A DNA stretch of 64,000 nt from UBA11403 sp963784615 (GCA_963784615.1 CAWASG010000001.1:1736001-1800000); one strand, 5' to 3'; shown: positions 18,847 to 28,285, counted from the stretch's first letter. Numbers and translations are program-made. The notes: a model not told the origin generated them from the letters alone.

Positions 18847-18905
18847 CGTCGTCCTTGTTCCTCAATGGGGCATTGCTTATCACAGCCTAGAGGTCTACCT
18901 ATTTT

Positions 18906-19148
18906 GGGCCTCAGTCATCGTTTCGCCATCCATCGTTACGAGTAGGCCAGTACCTTCGGTACAAACAGCCAACATGAACTTGCAGGTCGCGTCGACGCGA
19001 GGCACGAAGCAATCCAGGGTTCGGAGCTCCGTACTCTGGATTGCTTCGTGCCTCGCAACGACGCCTGATACAACATTGCACACATTGTAAAGTTCATTAG
19101 GAGCGAAGCGCGGCATAAGCGCTTCTGGCGAAACGATGACTGAGGCCC
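18906..19148. mobile_element. 243-bp MITE-like element with 23-bp terminal inverted repeats
   Basis: The ends 18906-18928 (GGGCCTCAGTCATCGTTTCG plus CCA) and 19126-19148 are perfect 23-base inverted copies. Inside is a palindrome of the genome's GCGAGGCACGAAGCAATCCA family (18995-19064) with its usual companion motif ACCTTCGGTAC at 18951-18961. No transposase is encoded. Size, terminal repeats and absence of coding capacity fit a miniature inverted-repeat element; target duplications were not evident. Confidence 0.65.
18995..19064. repeat. Palindromic repeat family P, copy 1
   Basis: Inverted arms with the core GAGGCACGAAGCAATCCAG and CTGGATTGCTTCGTGCCTC around a short spacer. The module is followed (in minus orientation) by GCAGGTC...GAACTTGC and a GTACCGAAGGTAC motif, as in the copies at 25521-25700 and 48773-48890. 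Confidence 0.8.
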
Positions 19149-19428
19149 TATTTTGATTTACGAAAGTCGAGCCGATGATAGCATGAAAAAATTCTATAGG
19201 ATGGTTAAATTAACATCGTCTATTTTTGACATTAGAGTTGATTTTTAAAATTTACTACGGATCAAATTACCATGATAGCGGGACATGGCGGTGGTTCTAA
19301 AAACATTGCTGCAGTCAAAAAATGGTGGGTACAATAATGGATTCCGGGCTCGACCCCCAGTCAGCGATACGATGAAGGTTGAGATCGCTTGTCAACACCC
19401 TGAAGCTAAATCAAGGATGATAGAATAA

Positions 19429-20376
19429 ATGTCACATATTACAAAAACGCTGGAATTTCCAAAAGAATTAAAACCACTTTATGCAAGAGCGGTTAAATTA
19501 GAATGGATTTCGTTAATCTATATGATCTCGGCAACCTTTTTTTCTTTTTTGGTTATGTCGAACTCTCAAACCATGAAAACCGTTTGGCTGGAAGATCTGT
19601 TGGGAATCATTCCGCCCGCATCGTTTTTAATCTCCAGTAAAATCATAAAACGTAAAGCCACTTATGATTTCCCTTATGGATTTCATAAAGTCCCTGGTAT
19701 CGCTTTTTTAACCAGCTCGCTAGCGCTGTTTGTATTGGGTATTTATCTTTTATTGGATGGTTGTACAGTACTTTTAAAACAAGCGCATCCCAACATACCC
19801 AATGTTTTTTTCGCAGGACATTCGATTTGGCTGGGATATATAATGATAATAGCTTTATTGTGGTCAAGCTTTCCTTCAACTATTTTAGGCCATATAAAAA
19901 TTCCATTATCTCAACGCCTTTATGATAAAGTTTTATTTGCCGATTCTAAAATGAATAAAGCCAGCTGGATGAGTGGTTTTGCCAGTATTTTTGGCATCGT
20001 GGGAATCGGATTGGGCTATTGGTGGGCGGATGCAACGGTTGGAATAATCATTTCTTTCAACATCCTGAACGACGGGTTTAGTAATCTAAAACAATCGATA
20101 CTTGATCTTTTGGATGAAGTTCCAAAATTGATAGGCACATCCAAAACCGACCCATTAATTTCAGACGTGGAAGCGTTAATCAAAAGCGAAAGCTGGGTTA
20201 AATCTGTAAAAATGCGGTTTCGAGATGAAGGTCATATCTTCTTTGGAGATATTTTTATCGTTCCTCAAAAAGACGAGTTTTCAATTGAAAAATTGCAACA
20301 ATTACATGATAAAATTAGAAAATTTCATTGGCGATTAAATGATATTGTCATTATGCCAGTCTTGTCACATGAGTAA
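19429..20376 (+). CDS. Cation diffusion facilitator-like transporter
   Basis: A 315-residue inner-membrane protein with about six hydrophobic segments (for example LIYMISATFFSFLVM, IAFLTSSLALFVLGIYLLL, GYIMIIALLW) and a soluble C-terminal domain of about 80 residues with a ferredoxin-like pattern (SWVKSVKMRFRDEGHIFFGD IFI). This is the architecture of CDF/cation efflux proteins. The second metal-site region appears as WWADATVGIIIS; the first helix-2 site reads WLEDLLGIIPP rather than the usual HxxxD-like pattern, so metal selectivity is uncertain. An AAGGATGA element lies upstream of the ATG. Confidence 0.75.
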   Translation: MSHITKTLEFPKELKPLYARAVKLEWISLIYMISATFFSFLVMSNSQTMKTVWLEDLLGIIPPASFLISSKIIKRKATYDFPYGFHKVPGIAFLTSSLALFVLGIYLLLDGCTVLLKQAHPNIPNVFFAGHSIWLGYIMIIALLWSSFPSTILGHIKIPLSQRLYDKVLFADSKMNKASWMSGFASIFGIVGIGLGYWWADATVGIIISFNILNDGFSNLKQSILDLLDEVPKLIGTSKTDPLISDVEALIKSESWVKSVKMRFRDEGHIFFGDIFIVPQKDEFSIEKLQQLHDKIRKFHWRLNDIVIMPVLSHE

Positions 20377-20464
20377 GCGAATATCATGGTGGAGATGGTG
20401 AGGATTTGTATAGGGTATTCACTATCATTTGCTGATTAAAACCCCTCAGGCCAATTTGAGTCGA

Positions 20465-20527
20465 GCGATGCGCGGCAATCCAGAGAAAAAAGCTTCGAAC
20501 CCTGGATTGCTTCGTGCCTCGCAACGA
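20465..20527. repeat. Palindromic repeat family P, copy 2
   Basis: Partly diverged copy: GCGCGGCAATCCAG on the left and CTGGATTGCTTCGTGCCTCG on the right, with AGCTTCGAA in the loop. It lies between the convergent cation transporter and TPR protein genes, 20 bases from the stop of the latter, where the hairpin could help end transcription. Confidence 0.7.
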
Positions 20528-20546
20528 CTTCGTTCAGCATATTATT

Positions 20547-23500
20547 TTATGCAGCAAAGCTTGGGCCGGTTGCTTGTGATTGCGCCGACTGTTGACCTTG
20601 AAAAAAGCGTGGCGTGGGTCTCATTTGTTGATTGAATAACTCGTCCACAACAGCTGATTTTCGCATAGCATGCTCTCGAACTTCTGTTGATCGATTTGAT
20701 TTTTCAGATTGAATCGATGTTCTAAGGCTTTGAAGTTCACCTGGAAAATGTCTGCCTAATTGTATCAACATTTTTTTAGCATAGCTTATATCGTCTTGTG
20801 TATTTTTATCTGCAGTTTCTATTTGAGTCGCTGCTGCGTCAAGATAATGAGGCATACTTAATTGTGGCTTTTGCCCTGGAGTATGAAAACATTCTGCTTT
20901 ACTAATATGCGTCAGAATCCGGATAACTGGATTCTTGTCGGTTACAATTTTATCAAATTGTTCGTTTGCCTTTAGTAAAAAAAGGTTTGCCATTGTCATA
21001 TTGGTTGTGGTGGCGGCCACTTTGCTGGCGGCCAGACGATAAGTCTCCCCTAAGGCATGGATTGTTACAGCGACATCGTGGCCATACCTTTCTCCGAGGC
21101 TTATTGCGCAACTTAAAAACAAGCGCGATTGATTTGGATCGACGTCTGCAATACTGAGCCCATAATTTCCAGCATGAACAATAATCTGTTTGCTTGAGAA
21201 GCGTATGGCATCCATAATTTGTTTTTTGATCTGAGTTGCTTCTTCACCACGTGTGGTCTTAATTTCATGAAACTGTGTTTCAATGGCTGTTTTTGCTTTC
21301 TCCAGAGCAGCCATTATTTCTTCGGCAAATGATTCATATTTCACATACGTCATTTGAACATCCGGTCTTATTGTGAGTTGTTTAAGCTTTAGTGCTGCTA
21401 TTCTTTCATAGTAAGTCATAACGACAATAGTATCGTTCATCATCTCGGGGTTAATGTTTTGTAAAAGCGTGCTCGCCAAGTTAAATCTATCGTGTTTAAT
21501 GTATTTTTGAGTTAGATTCAAAATGAGACCTATGTACTCCTCAGAGTTTTTCGCCATATATTGTTCGGCTTCTTTAAAAATCAAATCGGGATTGTGGCCA
21601 TTTTCCGCGCGAGCAATGAAAAGATTATGCATGAAGATGTCTTGCTGGATATCGGGATGACGTAATAGATCATTCCTTTTACACAAATCGAACGCAGTGT
21701 CATAGACCTTGCACGCTTCAGGATAATCTTTCAAATACATGAAACAATTGCCCAACTCTATATGTAACAAGATTTGTTTGACCATGCGCTCAGGTGTTAA
21801 TGAAACTAAAGTAAACCTTTCAGGCTGCAAGCCAAGTGATGTTATATGATAAGCCGGGGATATGACGCGAATGCCTTCTTTAAACGCTATAACCGCATCA
21901 TTAAATAAACCCAAACGGAAGTAGCCACGTCCCATCATATAATACTGTTGAACGATATGGACCTTAAGATCTTGTTTAAGAAGGTTCATTTCCGACTCGG
22001 TTATTTGCTTGATGGCTTCAATATCAGGCAGTAACGGGAGCGTTTCTTGCTGCGTTAATGCGAGAAGTTGTGAGGTGTTATCTGCATAAGGATCATGCAT
22101 GATTGCTGTATTACGGAAGAAAACCGTTTGACCAACAGCTTGCGTAATCACTTGATTATGGGTAAGCAAATTCTGGACTAATTTATCTTGTGTGTCCTTG
22201 ATATCGCGCATATATTGCCCTATACAGGCCAAGGAATGTTCTATTGCGAGCTCTCTCTTTCCGTTAGAGTGTTTATGTTTAAACAACTCTCCCAATACTT
22301 GAATTTCAGATTCAAGATGATTGATTAATCGAAACATTTTTGCATTAGCTGATGACGTGGCTTGCATTGTTGGTTTTTGATTGACTGTATTAATAAAGCC
22401 TATGATGAAGTTAAACGGTTGCAGAACGGTCAGCTGTTGATTAATCAATTCGATATCCGCATTTATTTCTTCGACTGTTCGCGAGTGAACGGGGATCGGC
22501 TCTGCGTCTTCATGAGCTTCTTTCAATCTATTTCGAGCATTAACTAATTTTTTTTCGTCTATTGGGTCTCTCGCACCGCCTTTTTTCTCTAGTTCAGCTA
22601 TCAATGTTTTTATTTTATTAATTTTAACTTCGCTATCGGTGGCAAGCGGCCGTGCACTGGCCATTTTTTGGTGTAAGTTACCGCGCTCAGTGAGACAATT
22701 TTCTCTGAATGTTTTTAATTGCTGGATTCTTAGCGTCGCAAGCAACAGTTTATCCCATTCATTAGCAGAGACAGGAATAGTCATGCTCGTTTGCAAGGTG
22801 ATATTGGGTAATCCGCGATATTCTTTTATTAAGGAATTGCCTGGTGGCTGGTTCCTCGCGGCAATAAAAAAGATCACATCTTTGGCAATAAAAGATTCCA
22901 TCGATGTTTTTTCTTGAAGCAGCAGAAGAATTTTGTTGAGGCTACTTTGCCAATCAGGAAATTGTGTTAAAAAATTATGTTTAAATTCGAGAAACTCGGC
23001 TGATTGATTTCCAACTGTTCTAGAATGCGCATGCGCCAGCGTATCTCTGATCTCATTGAGTGATTTAATGGAAAGTACACTTAACATTTCACGTAAATAA
23101 TCAGACATATGACGAGTAGTTTCGCCCAGTATTGTTAAAACACGAGCAAATGCATAAACAGATTTTACCGTATTTTTTGCTTCTAGATCTTGAAACCATA
23201 ACGGAATCTGCGGGCTCGTCATTTGTTTCAAGCAAAATATATCAAGATAAACTTCAATCAGATGGTTTAAAGCGCTAGTGTTTCTCCATGGAACTGAAGC
23301 AGAAGATGCAATAAGCTCGTGTTCAGGAATGACCGGATTCACGTCAGAAGGATCGTTAACTAACATGACGCCCCTAAACATGGACACTAAATTATCTTTT
23401 AACTGAGTGAGTTCAACGATAAATGTTCTTTCCCAATGAGTGTGAATAATAGTGGATATGGTGGTTTGCGTTTCTTCTGGCAAAAGCCTGTAATTTTTAA

Positions 23501-23744
23501 ATAAATCAAAATGAATGTAGTCTTTATTTTTTCCGCTTGTATAGTAATTAACCTTGCCGTAAATATTTCTAATGCATCTGTCATCGTTCTTGTTTCGAGT
23601 GAGCACCTTACACCCTTCACTGAGCTTGTTTAGATAAGTGGTTAACTCATCAATTGAAGGCCTTGCTATTTTCAAAAGCGTATTAGAATCACAAATCAGT
23701 TGAAATAAATTGGAAATATCTTTCCGTTTGTTTTCGACGAACAT
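20547..23744 (-). CDS. Large TPR-containing protein of unknown function
   Basis: A 1065-residue soluble protein with no signal peptide. The first 350 residues show no recognised motif. A coiled-coil-like section follows (about 350-480: EVKINKIKTLIAELEKKGG and RTVEEINADIELINQQL). From about 600 to 830 there are TPR-like helical pairs, e.g. MMGRGYFRLGLFNDAVIAFK and ELGNCFMYLKDYPEACKVYD. The end is Gln/Ser-rich (FFQGQQSAQSQATGPSFAA). Large proteins with coiled coils and TPRs and no bacterial orthologue are common among secreted effectors of Legionellales, but this is only a possibility here. The gene stands alone between two repeat-bearing spacers. Confidence 0.6.
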   Translation of the reverse strand: MFVENKRKDISNLFQLICDSNTLLKIARPSIDELTTYLNKLSEGCKVLTRNKNDDRCIRNIYGKVNYYTSGKNKDYIHFDLFKNYRLLPEETQTTISTIIHTHWERTFIVELTQLKDNLVSMFRGVMLVNDPSDVNPVIPEHELIASSASVPWRNTSALNHLIEVYLDIFCLKQMTSPQIPLWFQDLEAKNTVKSVYAFARVLTILGETTRHMSDYLREMLSVLSIKSLNEIRDTLAHAHSRTVGNQSAEFLEFKHNFLTQFPDWQSSLNKILLLLQEKTSMESFIAKDVIFFIAARNQPPGNSLIKEYRGLPNITLQTSMTIPVSANEWDKLLLATLRIQQLKTFRENCLTERGNLHQKMASARPLATDSEVKINKIKTLIAELEKKGGARDPIDEKKLVNARNRLKEAHEDAEPIPVHSRTVEEINADIELINQQLTVLQPFNFIIGFINTVNQKPTMQATSSANAKMFRLINHLESEIQVLGELFKHKHSNGKRELAIEHSLACIGQYMRDIKDTQDKLVQNLLTHNQVITQAVGQTVFFRNTAIMHDPYADNTSQLLALTQQETLPLLPDIEAIKQITESEMNLLKQDLKVHIVQQYYMMGRGYFRLGLFNDAVIAFKEGIRVISPAYHITSLGLQPERFTLVSLTPERMVKQILLHIELGNCFMYLKDYPEACKVYDTAFDLCKRNDLLRHPDIQQDIFMHNLFIARAENGHNPDLIFKEAEQYMAKNSEEYIGLILNLTQKYIKHDRFNLASTLLQNINPEMMNDTIVVMTYYERIAALKLKQLTIRPDVQMTYVKYESFAEEIMAALEKAKTAIETQFHEIKTTRGEEATQIKKQIMDAIRFSSKQIIVHAGNYGLSIADVDPNQSRLFLSCAISLGERYGHDVAVTIHALGETYRLAASKVAATTTNMTMANLFLLKANEQFDKIVTDKNPVIRILTHISKAECFHTPGQKPQLSMPHYLDAAATQIETADKNTQDDISYAKKMLIQLGRHFPGELQSLRTSIQSEKSNRSTEVREHAMRKSAVVDELFNQQMRPTPRFFQGQQSAQSQATGPSFAA

Positions 23745-23805
23745 TAGTATAAATCTCTCTCAGTATAATGCGGTTAATTCGATCAATGGGGTCGTTTGGC
23801 TGGGT

Positions 23806-23889
23806 ATTGACTTCGTTTCATAAAAGCATGCCTAAAAATGATGATTTATTGCCAACAAATATAACAAAAAATATCAATAATGGCAATTT
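23806..23889. repeat. Copy B of the 85-bp DUF4143-leader repeat
   Basis: Matches 10467-10552 from ATTGACTTCG to the AT-rich end. On the minus strand it includes an ATG at 23821 followed by codons for MKRSQ, comparable with MERSQ of the broken ATPase, and then the match ends. It is therefore the remnant of the leader and first codons of a second gene of that family, the rest being lost. Confidence 0.65.
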
Positions 23890-23949
23890 ATAAGCAGAAA
23901 TTCCCGCTGAACGCTTACAACAGATTATCGGGGTCATTTAGCACCAAGG

Positions 23950-24891
23950 CTACGGCTTAAGTAGTTGTCGCACTAGTGCCGTCATCTCAGCGAAAATAGC
24001 CGGGTTTTCGGCTGTAAATACCTGTTTTTCCGTCCAGTGGCGTAACCAAGTGAGTTGGCGTTTTGCCAGTTGACGCGTGGCGGCGATGCCTTTATCCATG
24101 AGCGTCTGTTCATCGTATTCGCCTTGTAAATAGCCGAGTACTTGTCGATAGCCGACGCTTTTCATCGAGGGATGCGTGGCGGTTAATGACCAGGTTTTGA
24201 TGAGTTGTGCCACTTCATCAATCAAACCTTCGGCCAGCATCTGCTGAAATCGGAGGGCGATACGTTCGTGTAACCAACTGCGCTCCTCAGGCATGATGAT
24301 GAGATTCATAAAACGAAATGCAGGCGCGGGCTTGGTGTCGTCCCATAAGGTTGATAATGGTGTTTTGGTCACCGTATAGACTTCCAGTGCGCGTTGAATG
24401 CGTTGAGTATCGTTGGGGTGGATGCGTGCGGCTGAAACGGGGTCAACTTCGGCGAGTCGGTTGTGCATGTATGCCCAGCCGTGTTCTGTTGCCTGGTTGA
24501 GGAGTGCTTCGCGAACGGCTGTATCGGCTTCGGGTAATGATGAAAGGCCTTGTTGCAAGGCGTTAAAATACATCATCGTGCCGCCGGTGAGGAGCGGAAC
24601 GTGGCCTCGCTGAATAATCGCTTTGCACACTGCGTTCACATCGTCGCAACATTGCGCGGCAGAGTAAGCCTCGGTAGGATCTAAAATATCAATTAAATGA
24701 TGCGGCGCTTTCGCGAGCGTTTCGGCGTCTGGCTTGGCTGAACCAATATTCATACCACGATAAATCATGGCGGAATCAATGCTGACTATTTCTAAAGGAA
24801 AACGTTGAACCAGTTCCACGGCGAGCCCTGTTTTTCCCGAGGCTGTAGGCCCCATTAGGCACAGTACAAGCGGATTATCTGGATTAGGCAC
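23950..24891 (-). CDS. miaA: tRNA dimethylallyltransferase MiaA
   Basis: MiaA transfers the dimethylallyl group to A37 of tRNAs reading UNN codons. The 313-residue protein starts with CLMGPTASGKTGLAVEL (P-loop), followed by SIDSAMIYRGMNIGSAKP, LIDILDPTEAYSAAQ and LLTGGTMMYFNALQQGL, all MiaA signatures, and RQLAKRQLTWLRHW near the end. The GTG at 24891 is chosen because AGGAG lies seven bases before it; a longer frame to 24930 exists within mutL. It overlaps the mutL stop by eight bases, matching the widespread mutL-miaA pairing. Confidence 0.95.
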   Translation of the reverse strand: MPNPDNPLVLCLMGPTASGKTGLAVELVQRFPLEIVSIDSAMIYRGMNIGSAKPDAETLAKAPHHLIDILDPTEAYSAAQCCDDVNAVCKAIIQRGHVPLLTGGTMMYFNALQQGLSSLPEADTAVREALLNQATEHGWAYMHNRLAEVDPVSAARIHPNDTQRIQRALEVYTVTKTPLSTLWDDTKPAPAFRFMNLIIMPEERSWLHERIALRFQQMLAEGLIDEVAQLIKTWSLTATHPSMKSVGYRQVLGYLQGEYDEQTLMDKGIAATRQLAKRQLTWLRHWTEKQVFTAENPAIFAEMTALVRQLLKP

Positions 24892-26764
24892 GCAATAACT
24901 CCTGACATCGCTCAACATCCAAACGCACACACCAGGCTTGCAACGCTACCTGTTGTTCCAATTGTTGAATAATGTAATCGGCCAATGCATCCTTTTCATA
25001 GACATCCAGCTGAAAGGCATCTGTAGGCTGGCAACGCGATAGAACCCGAGGCATATCTGCCTCCGCTGGGCACTGCTCCAGCACATGCGCTAACAATGGC
25101 TTAATGGCAAGCTGCGGCATGCTTACGGGAAGTGTGCGTACAATGACGCGTGTATCGTTCATCTCGATGTGGATCCCATAGGTTCGACATGCATCGAATG
25201 ACGCTTTCAACGGTTCACTGTTCTGGATGTTGTGTTCAATGCTAACGGGCACAAGCAATGGGCGGCTCGCTAAGGGCAAGACATTTTGCTGGATAGACCA
25301 TAGGCATCGCTGTTCTTGAGCCTGTTGAATATGAAATAAATAGGACTGACCGCTCCAGATTAATAATCCGAATTGTTGATTTAATATCGTCCAGGAGGTG
25401 CGGTTTTGGGTGCTGACCCTCGTTTCAATTGCTTGCGGACGCGGAATGTAATTTTCTTTTAAGCGCATTGGCGAGTGCGGGTCTTCGACGCCACCATTTG
25501 TATAAAATCTGCCAGGTTCCGTCGTTGCGAGCGAAGCGCGGCAATCCAGAGTATCGAGCTCTGAACTCTGGATTGCCACGCTTCGCTCGCAACGACGACC
25601 AGCAAGGTCATTGTGGCTGTTTATACCGTAGGTACTGGGAAGATCGCAATGACGCAGGGTCGGCTCCGCGGCAAATGCCGGCGAAGCAATCCAGGGGGAA
25701 GTCGTCATATCCTCCGGATTGTTTGCTTGAAGCGCAACCAGCTCTGCTCTGTCAAACCGTTCCTCTTCATCAGGAGCACTCATCAGCACTTGCGCGATTT
25801 GTGATCCAATAAAATCATGCACGAGCCTGGGTTGTTGAAAGCGCACTTCATGTTTGGTGGGATGCACGTTGACATCCACATCTGCCGTTGGAATGGATAA
25901 ATACAGCAAGCATGCCGGATGGCGACCTGGGTAGAGCCGGTTCTCATACGCTTGTTTAAATGCATGCTGAATGAGCTTGTCTTTCACCATGCGTTGATTT
26001 AAATAAATCCATTGCTTGTCATTTTGACTGCGTTGATAGGCCGGGCCACTAATCCAGCCGGTTAAATGCATGCCGGCGCGCTCTACATCCAGGTGAATGG
26101 CTTGATCCATGAACGCTTTGCCAAGCAATCGCTGTATGCGCACGCGCAGGCTTTGTTCATGGGTGGCGGCTGGTAATTCCAGCATCAACTTGGCATTATG
26201 CTTCAAAATAAGGTTTATTTCTGGCGCACTTAATGCAAAGCGTTTAACCACATGTTCGATGGCTAAATATTCACTGCGTTCTGATTTAAGAAATCGCCGA
26301 CGTACGGGAGCATTATAAAACAAGTCACGCACATCGATCGTCGTTCCTTGGCTTCTGGCACAGGGCGATAATTCAACCACTTCACCATCCATATGCAACA
26401 TCATGGCATGGTCTTGTTGCGCGGGTTTTGAACTGATGGTGATACGAGAAATAGACGCAATACTGGCAAGGGCTTCGCCACGGAACCCCATACTGGTTAA
26501 GGTTGATAAATCGGCCAGTTGGGTGAGCTTGCTGGTGGCATGAGGCGCTATCGCCAGCGGTAAGTCTTCAGCAACAATGCCCGTACCATTGTCACTGATT
26601 TTAATTTGATTGAGTCCACCAAAACCAATATCAATGGTTATCGCGGTGGCGCCGGCATCGAGGGCATTTTCCAGAAGCTCTTTAACAACGGATGCAGGAT
26701 TTTCAATGACTTCCCCAGCAGCAATTTGATTCGCAACAGCGGATGATAACGATTTGATTCTCAC
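24884..26764 (-). CDS. mutL: DNA mismatch repair protein MutL
   Basis: MutL couples mismatch recognition to strand incision. The N-terminal GHKL ATPase is complete: IAAGEVIENPASVVKELLEN, DNGTGI, TSMGFRGEALASI, and RGTTIDVRDLFYN-type motif near 140. The C-terminal dimerisation domain (about 440-626) lacks the DQHAxxE endonuclease motif (QAQEQRCLW instead), as in MutH-using bacteria. The GTG at 26764 overlaps the amidase stop (GTGA) and has GAGG upstream. The linker between the domains carries an in-frame palindromic repeat and companion sequence (about residues 355-415), absent from normal MutL. Otherwise the reading frame is intact. Confidence 0.95.
   Translation of the reverse strand: MRIKSLSSAVANQIAAGEVIENPASVVKELLENALDAGATAITIDIGFGGLNQIKISDNGTGIVAEDLPLAIAPHATSKLTQLADLSTLTSMGFRGEALASIASISRITISSKPAQQDHAMMLHMDGEVVELSPCARSQGTTIDVRDLFYNAPVRRRFLKSERSEYLAIEHVVKRFALSAPEINLILKHNAKLMLELPAATHEQSLRVRIQRLLGKAFMDQAIHLDVERAGMHLTGWISGPAYQRSQNDKQWIYLNQRMVKDKLIQHAFKQAYENRLYPGRHPACLLYLSIPTADVDVNVHPTKHEVRFQQPRLVHDFIGSQIAQVLMSAPDEEERFDRAELVALQANNPEDMTTSPWIASPAFAAEPTLRHCDLPSTYGINSHNDLAGRRCERSVAIQSSELDTLDCRASLATTEPGRFYTNGGVEDPHSPMRLKENYIPRPQAIETRVSTQNRTSWTILNQQFGLLIWSGQSYLFHIQQAQEQRCLWSIQQNVLPLASRPLLVPVSIEHNIQNSEPLKASFDACRTYGIHIEMNDTRVIVRTLPVSMPQLAIKPLLAHVLEQCPAEADMPRVLSRCQPTDAFQLDVYEKDALADYIIQQLEQQVALQAWCVRLDVERCQELLRA
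25521..25596. repeat. Palindromic repeat family P, copy 3, inside mutL
   Basis: Two 32-base arms (25521-25552 and 25565-25596) are inverted copies with a single mismatch. The arms contain GTCGTTGCGAGCGAAGCG and GGCAATCCAGAGT. Downstream motif GTACCG(T/A)AGGTACTGG follows at about 25624-25638, as in the other copies, and a further half (CGAAGCAATCCAGG) is at 25682-25695. The whole ~180-base insert is read through as MutL linker. Confidence 0.9.
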
Positions 26765-28278
26765 CCGGCTTTTCCTCGACGCCCAAATATTTGCCACTTA
26801 CCATCCGTGCGCCGGGTAGGCGCTTCCACTTGTGCCAAAACATTCCCGCTACCGAGCATGGCTTCAATCCGCGACCCATGCGGCGGTGAATCCCAGAAGT
26901 AGCGCTTGATACCGTTAAAGATCGCTTGAGATAAGCGCGTTTGGTATGACGGGCTGGTTAAATTGAATTCTTCTCGTGGATTAGAAATAAAGCCCGTTTC
27001 AACCAGTATCGACGGCGTATCGGGTGATTTTAACACAACAAATCGAGCCTGTTCGACTTTGTTATGATGCAGAGTGGTCATTTGATCGAGATGTCGTAAC
27101 ACTCTATCTCCGACCTGCAAGCCCGCATTGACGGTTGCTGTTTGTGATAAATCCAGCAAGACCGTGCGAATCAGCCCGTTGCGATCGTCGAGCCCGGACA
27201 GATCAACACCACCCAATTCGGAGTAGTTTTCTTTTTCCGCAAGCCAACGCGCAGCCTCACTGGTAGCACCCGTTGGCGAGAGTGCATAAACCGATGCACC
27301 ATTTGAGTTTCGATTATTAAAGGCATCGGCATGAATCGACACAAACATGTCGGCATTATATTTTCTGCTGATATTCAAGCGCTCACGTAAACCCACATAA
27401 TAATCACCGTTACGTGTCATGACGGCTCGCATACCCGGCTGGCGGTCAATTTGTTCTTTCAATTTGTGCGCAATGGCTAACGTTACATTTTTTTCAACAT
27501 TTCGTCTCGGCCCCATGGCGCCGGGATCTTTTCCACCGTGGCCAGCATCAATCACAATCACCACATCACGATGATTTTGCCGGGGCGCATGGTGAACGGC
27601 GATGGGTTTCTGCGAGCCGATTGGTTTCTGTGGGGCGTTAAGATGCAGTGTCGGTGCAGATGGCGGTGGTTGATAGGTGTGCGGAACAAATGCTGGCTCA
27701 ACGGGTTGCGGTTTGGATGCGACCGTCTGCGGAGCGCCGCCGGCTCTCGGGATTAAGTCGATGCGGATCCCCTGAGCGCCATTCATGCCTGTTTTCCAAT
27801 TCACTATTTTAAGATCTGAGGGTTGTTTTAAATCAAACACCAATCGCAAGGTTTGTGGGCTCGGACTACCACTGCGTAAACGCCCGATAACACCGCGTGC
27901 AACTGGAAGTTGATTCAAATGAAGTGTACTGTTGGTCTGTTCTAAATCCACCACGGCGCGCGTAGGCGCAGAAAGCAGAAATCCTTTGTATGAGGGAACG
28001 CTGTTTAAAGTACACACAATGGATGTTTTGCCGGCCGCTTCTGTGACCACGAGCGATTGCAGTACCGCCGCATAATTGAGCGATGCCATAAAAGACGTGA
28101 TTAAAAAAGCCAATGTTCGGATATACCCATTGGACATGACGCTACTAGTTTTTAGGCCACTCGATTTTTTTGCCCCTTGCCTCGAAAAAACTGAGTAATA
28201 GCCAGCCTTATTGCGAATTTTTTTCGATAAAAGCGAACGACTAAATCCAGTATCTTCATGTACGATGGGTATATACAT
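26761..28278 (-). CDS. N-acetylmuramoyl-L-alanine amidase (AmiB/AmiC type)
   Basis: This periplasmic zinc amidase cleaves septal peptidoglycan during cell separation. An AMIN domain (about 70-180, VVDLEQTNSTLHLNQLPVAR) targets it to the septum. The Amidase_3 domain shows all ligands: VIDAGHGGKDPGA (His), RNVEKNVTL (Glu), VSIHADAFNN (His) and ILVETGFISNPREE (Glu). A strong AGGAG five bases before the ATG at 28278 supports a 47-residue extension before the signal peptide core (MSNGYIRTLAFLITSFMASL); an ATG at 28137 would start right at that core but has no ribosome site. It lies in the usual tsaE-amidase-mutL-miaA order. amiB or amiC cannot be decided. Confidence 0.92.
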   Translation of the reverse strand: MYIPIVHEDTGFSRSLLSKKIRNKAGYYSVFSRQGAKKSSGLKTSSVMSNGYIRTLAFLITSFMASLNYAAVLQSLVVTEAAGKTSIVCTLNSVPSYKGFLLSAPTRAVVDLEQTNSTLHLNQLPVARGVIGRLRSGSPSPQTLRLVFDLKQPSDLKIVNWKTGMNGAQGIRIDLIPRAGGAPQTVASKPQPVEPAFVPHTYQPPPSAPTLHLNAPQKPIGSQKPIAVHHAPRQNHRDVVIVIDAGHGGKDPGAMGPRRNVEKNVTLAIAHKLKEQIDRQPGMRAVMTRNGDYYVGLRERLNISRKYNADMFVSIHADAFNNRNSNGASVYALSPTGATSEAARWLAEKENYSELGGVDLSGLDDRNGLIRTVLLDLSQTATVNAGLQVGDRVLRHLDQMTTLHHNKVEQARFVVLKSPDTPSILVETGFISNPREEFNLTSPSYQTRLSQAIFNGIKRYFWDSPPHGSRIEAMLGSGNVLAQVEAPTRRTDGKWQIFGRRGKAG

Positions 28279-28285
28279 AGTGCTC

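Larger units (their letters stand above)
18847..19428. other. Intergenic region containing a MITE-like element
   Basis: About 580 bases between divergent genes. It is largely filled by the element at 18906-19148. The rest (19149-19428) contains a 21-codon frame without recognisable relatives and probably the promoter of the cation transporter gene. Confidence 0.5.

Noticed and set aside
18895..19116. 73-codon minus-strand frame in the MITE-like element
   Set aside because: It is formed by the palindrome sequence and has no support as a gene.
19272..19340. 21-codon frame GHGGGSKNIAAVKKWW
   Set aside because: Too short, with no ribosome site or recognised relatives.
25521..25700. Intein or group I/II intron within mutL
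   Set aside because: The insert is only about 180 bases, palindromic, and has no splicing-type motifs.
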